Source of the DNA: Bacteroidetes bacterium UBA2234
GTDB taxonomy: Bacteria > Bacteroidota > Bacteroidia > NS11-12g > UBA955
Reading direction: 5' to 3'
NCBI GenBank assembly: GCA_002347985.1
Contig: DDYM01000022.1
Coordinates: 1-44,191, forward strand
DNA: 44,191 nucleotides
This document shows, piece after piece, positions 42,063 through 44,191 of the stretch (the stretch's first letter is position 1; the number at the start of each line of letters is the position of its first letter). The notes beneath the pieces were generated by a model. The model saw nothing but the letters and a program-made list of their open reading frames with translations. It had not been told where the DNA came from and ran no database searches. A program made the translations under genes and the position numbers.

Positions 42063-43220
42063 TTGAATAAACGGTACGATTATATCATTCAAGGCGCTGG
42101 GGCTTCTGGTCTATGGTTGGCTTATTGGATGATAAAAGAGGGGTTGTTGGAGGAGAAAAGGCTTTTGATTGTAGAGTTCGATCCAAATAAGCACAACGAC
42201 AGAACCTGGTGTTTTTGGGGAGAGGAACCGATTGAGAAAAATTGGGATTTTGTAAATTTCTCATGGAATCAAGTCCAAATATTTGGAGAGTCCCAGTCGA
42301 TCAAGCCCTATACATACCATCATTGTAGAAGTGAGGCATTTTATCAATTTGTAAAAAACGCACTGGAATCGTCTGAGGGCGTTGATTGGTGTTTGGGTAA
42401 GGTCCTTGAGGCAGTTCAGCTTGAAGGTCAATTTTTTGTTCAGGTGAAGATAGAGGGTAATTTGGATGAGGTGTATGATGTTGATGCGGACTGGTTTTTC
42501 GGTAGTGGAACTGCGATTTCGGGGCAGGAGATTACACTTTGGCAGTCTTTTGTGGGCTGGCGGGTGAAGTGCAATCCTGGTGCACATTTGTTTGATTCAA
42601 AGTCGTTTCGTATGATGGATTTTGATATTGAGCAAGCGGGGAAAACCCGTTTTCTGTATATTCTGCCATTTGGCGATGCGGAGGCTTTGATAGAAGTAAC
42701 GCAATTCGATAAGGAGATTTTGGGTTTGGATGAAGGACAGGAATTGTTGAGAGAAATTTGTGAAAAACGCAATTGGGAAGTTCTGAAAATGGAAGTAGAG
42801 TGCAATGCAATTCCCATGAGTTCGCGATTCGATAGTGTACGTCGATTCCACAAGGCAGGAACCAGGATGATTCCCTTGGGTGTGGCGGCTGGGGCGCTCA
42901 AACCAACCACTGGTTATGGTTTTATTCGCATGATGAAACATGGAAAGGCGATTGCATCTGCCCTGAGAAGCAACGATTTGATACCCACCTTGTATCGAAA
43001 AAAGAGATTCCGTTTTTACGATAATTTGCTGTTGCGAATTTTACAAAATCATCCAACACGGGGAAAGCAAATATTTGTTCAATTGTTTCATCACAAAAAA
43101 GCTTCAATGATCTTGCGGTTTTTGAACGAGCAAACAAATTTGTTACAAGAAATTATGATTTTCATGTGGTTGCCGAAGCGACTTTTTATAAGAAATCTCA
43201 TCGCAAAATGGAAGGGCTGA
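42063..43220 (+). CDS. crtY: Lycopene beta-cyclase
   Basis: The 385-residue flavoprotein closes the rings of lycopene to make beta-carotene. The N-terminal dinucleotide fold YDYIIQGAGASGLWLAYWM, the family word NDRTWCFWG, QSFVGWRVKCNPG, a central LYILPFGDAEALIEVTQF and the late GVAAGALKPTTGYGFIRMM are all present. The start is TTG at 42063, two codons before the conserved fold; no in-frame ATG or GTG precedes it before a stop. The next gene begins 13 bases before this stop, so carotene formation and cleavage are translationally linked. The rest of the carotenoid pathway is outside the window. Confidence 0.93.
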   Translation: MNKRYDYIIQGAGASGLWLAYWMIKEGLLEEKRLLIVEFDPNKHNDRTWCFWGEEPIEKNWDFVNFSWNQVQIFGESQSIKPYTYHHCRSEAFYQFVKNALESSEGVDWCLGKVLEAVQLEGQFFVQVKIEGNLDEVYDVDADWFFGSGTAISGQEITLWQSFVGWRVKCNPGAHLFDSKSFRMMDFDIEQAGKTRFLYILPFGDAEALIEVTQFDKEILGLDEGQELLREICEKRNWEVLKMEVECNAIPMSSRFDSVRRFHKAGTRMIPLGVAAGALKPTTGYGFIRMMKHGKAIASALRSNDLIPTLYRKKRFRFYDNLLLRILQNHPTRGKQIFVQLFHHKKASMILRFLNEQTNLLQEIMIFMWLPKRLFIRNLIAKWKG

Positions 43221-44104
43221 AATTGAATTACACCCAATCAAAACTGTTTTATTGGCAGCTCGTTTTGCAGTTGTTCTTCATTACTATGGTCCCATTTATG
43301 ATTCAATACCCCTTGTTGCAGGGTATATTTTGTCTGATAGGCTTGGTGTTTTTGGGGATACCCCATGGGGGCAATGATGTGTTTTATCGCAAGGAGAAAA
43401 CCCCAATGGGAACAGTACGATTCCTTTCGATGTATTTGGGTGTGATGTTGTTGTATTTGCTCTTGTGGTATTATTTCCCGGGATTGTCGCTCCTGATATT
43501 CCTGATCATTTCAATTCATCACTTCGGACAATCAAATTTTAATACGCATCGAATTTTGTCGTTCGACTCATTGCTCTGGGGAAGTTGGTTGGTGATTTTT
43601 CCGATTTTACTACATGGCAAAGAGGTGTTTGGGATTTTTTCCAACATGTTGGGGCAGAGATTTGTCGTACTTGATTTTATCGCCCACCTCGGTCAACTGA
43701 ATTTGTTGGTTATCGCGCTCTTTTTTGCTCTCGTATATGGTGCGGTTTTGTACAAACTCCAACGTTCAAGTTTCTTTTCCTATTTGTTACAGTGGGTTTT
43801 GGTTTCTTTATGGTATTGGCTAACTCCACTGCTTTTGGGCTTTGTGGTGGTATTTTGTTTTTGGCATTCGTTGCAATCGATGCAGTATCAGTTAACCTAT
43901 ATCAAGACGAAATACGAACAGGATTGGAAGAAAACGCTATTGGGCTTCGCTCCTTTAGGATTGATAGCTATCCTGGGCATGGGTTTTTTGCTTCGATTTG
44001 ACTTGAAATCGAATTTGAGTTTCGCCTTTGTATTGCTGTCTTTGGTCACATTGCCTCATGTGATTGTGATGGACGGCATTTACAGGGACCGCGACAGCGA
44101 CTAG
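43208..44104 (+). CDS. blh: Brp/Blh beta-carotene 15,15'-dioxygenase
   Basis: This integral membrane enzyme cuts beta-carotene into two retinals. From ATG 43208 it has 298 residues with about eight hydrophobic helices. Conserved iron-binding histidine motifs are FLGIPHGGNDVFY, ISIHHFGQSNF, FWHSLQSMQYQ and LPHVIVMDGIYRDR near the C-terminus. An upstream GTG at 43166 extends deep into crtY and lacks protein-like character, so the ATG overlapping crtY is preferred. Retinal has one common bacterial use, as rhodopsin chromophore; a rhodopsin gene is not visible here and is predicted elsewhere in the genome. Confidence 0.92.
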   Translation: MEGLKLNYTQSKLFYWQLVLQLFFITMVPFMIQYPLLQGIFCLIGLVFLGIPHGGNDVFYRKEKTPMGTVRFLSMYLGVMLLYLLLWYYFPGLSLLIFLIISIHHFGQSNFNTHRILSFDSLLWGSWLVIFPILLHGKEVFGIFSNMLGQRFVVLDFIAHLGQLNLLVIALFFALVYGAVLYKLQRSSFFSYLLQWVLVSLWYWLTPLLLGFVVVFCFWHSLQSMQYQLTYIKTKYEQDWKKTLLGFAPLGLIAILGMGFLLRFDLKSNLSFAFVLLSLVTLPHVIVMDGIYRDRDSD

Positions 44105-44191
44105 TTTGATGCGCGGAGGTGTTTTTTGTACAGTGGTTTGCGCATCCAAAACATCAGAATGAAGGGCAAACACAGAACCGCGGTGAAAAAG
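44101..44191 (-). CDS. C-terminal end of a membrane protein (partial)
   Basis: On the minus strand the frame ending in TAG at 44101-44103 reads FFTAVLCLPFILMFWMRKPL then YKKHLRASN. This is one membrane helix followed by a basic tail, as expected for the last helix of an inner-membrane protein. The start is beyond the window. The stop overlaps the blh stop from the opposite strand. Identity cannot be told from 29 residues. Confidence 0.45.
   Translation of the reverse strand, partial: FFTAVLCLPFILMFWMRKPLYKKHLRASN

Overview
The window comes from a member of the Bacteroidota. The evidence is a PorT-type secretion protein, a SusC/SusD outer-membrane pair, lipoproteins with a Cys right after short Lys-led signal peptides, and TAnnTTTG-like promoter boxes next to start codons instead of Shine-Dalgarno sites. 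A lycopene cyclase and a Brp/Blh carotene oxygenase at the right end suggest a pigmented, probably rhodopsin-bearing aquatic type. A rank below phylum cannot be read safely from the sequence.

Layout. 1-2650 is the N-terminal part of a large secreted beta-helix surface protein (minus strand, runs off the left edge). 2.9-19 kb is mostly housekeeping: a TlpA-like thioredoxin, hisS, hutH, small hypothetical genes, a SIMPL protein, engB, the cluster menG-porT-tgt-lptF/G, an RlmI-like methyltransferase, a Nif3/CT398-type pair, a lipoprotein and dnaK. Between 6.8 and 7.9 kb there is gene debris, including an internally deleted fragment of engB.

19.2-38.3 kb is the notable part. Two tandem beta-propeller/phosphoesterase proteins, a TonB-dependent receptor, SusC, SusD and a PhnZ-like HD oxygenase run on the plus strand. 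They converge on a tight minus-strand operon: degenerate phosphonatase-like HAD, PHP phosphoesterase, DUF5690 MFS transporter, and a TIGR03364-type FAD oxidoreductase. Further right are an unknown small protein, a D-Ala-D-Ala-ligase-like ATP-grasp enzyme and an intact phosphonatase-like HAD hydrolase. My reading is an organophosphonate utilisation locus built like a polysaccharide utilisation locus. In this model, ester cleavage occurs at the surface or in the periplasm, SusCD/TonB carries the product across the outer membrane, the MFS protein carries it across the inner membrane, and FAD oxidase, PhnZ-like oxygenase and HAD hydrolase break the C-P bond in the cytosol. The enzyme families are well supported; the joint function is inference.

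38.4-44.2 kb holds a DUF4249 lipoprotein, panB with a GNAT acetyltransferase, a LysR DNA-binding domain without an effector domain, a transaldolase-like aldolase, then crtY-blh with a 13-base overlap (retinal synthesis) and the tail of one more membrane protein. No tRNA, rRNA, CRISPR array, insertion sequence or phage gene was recognised.
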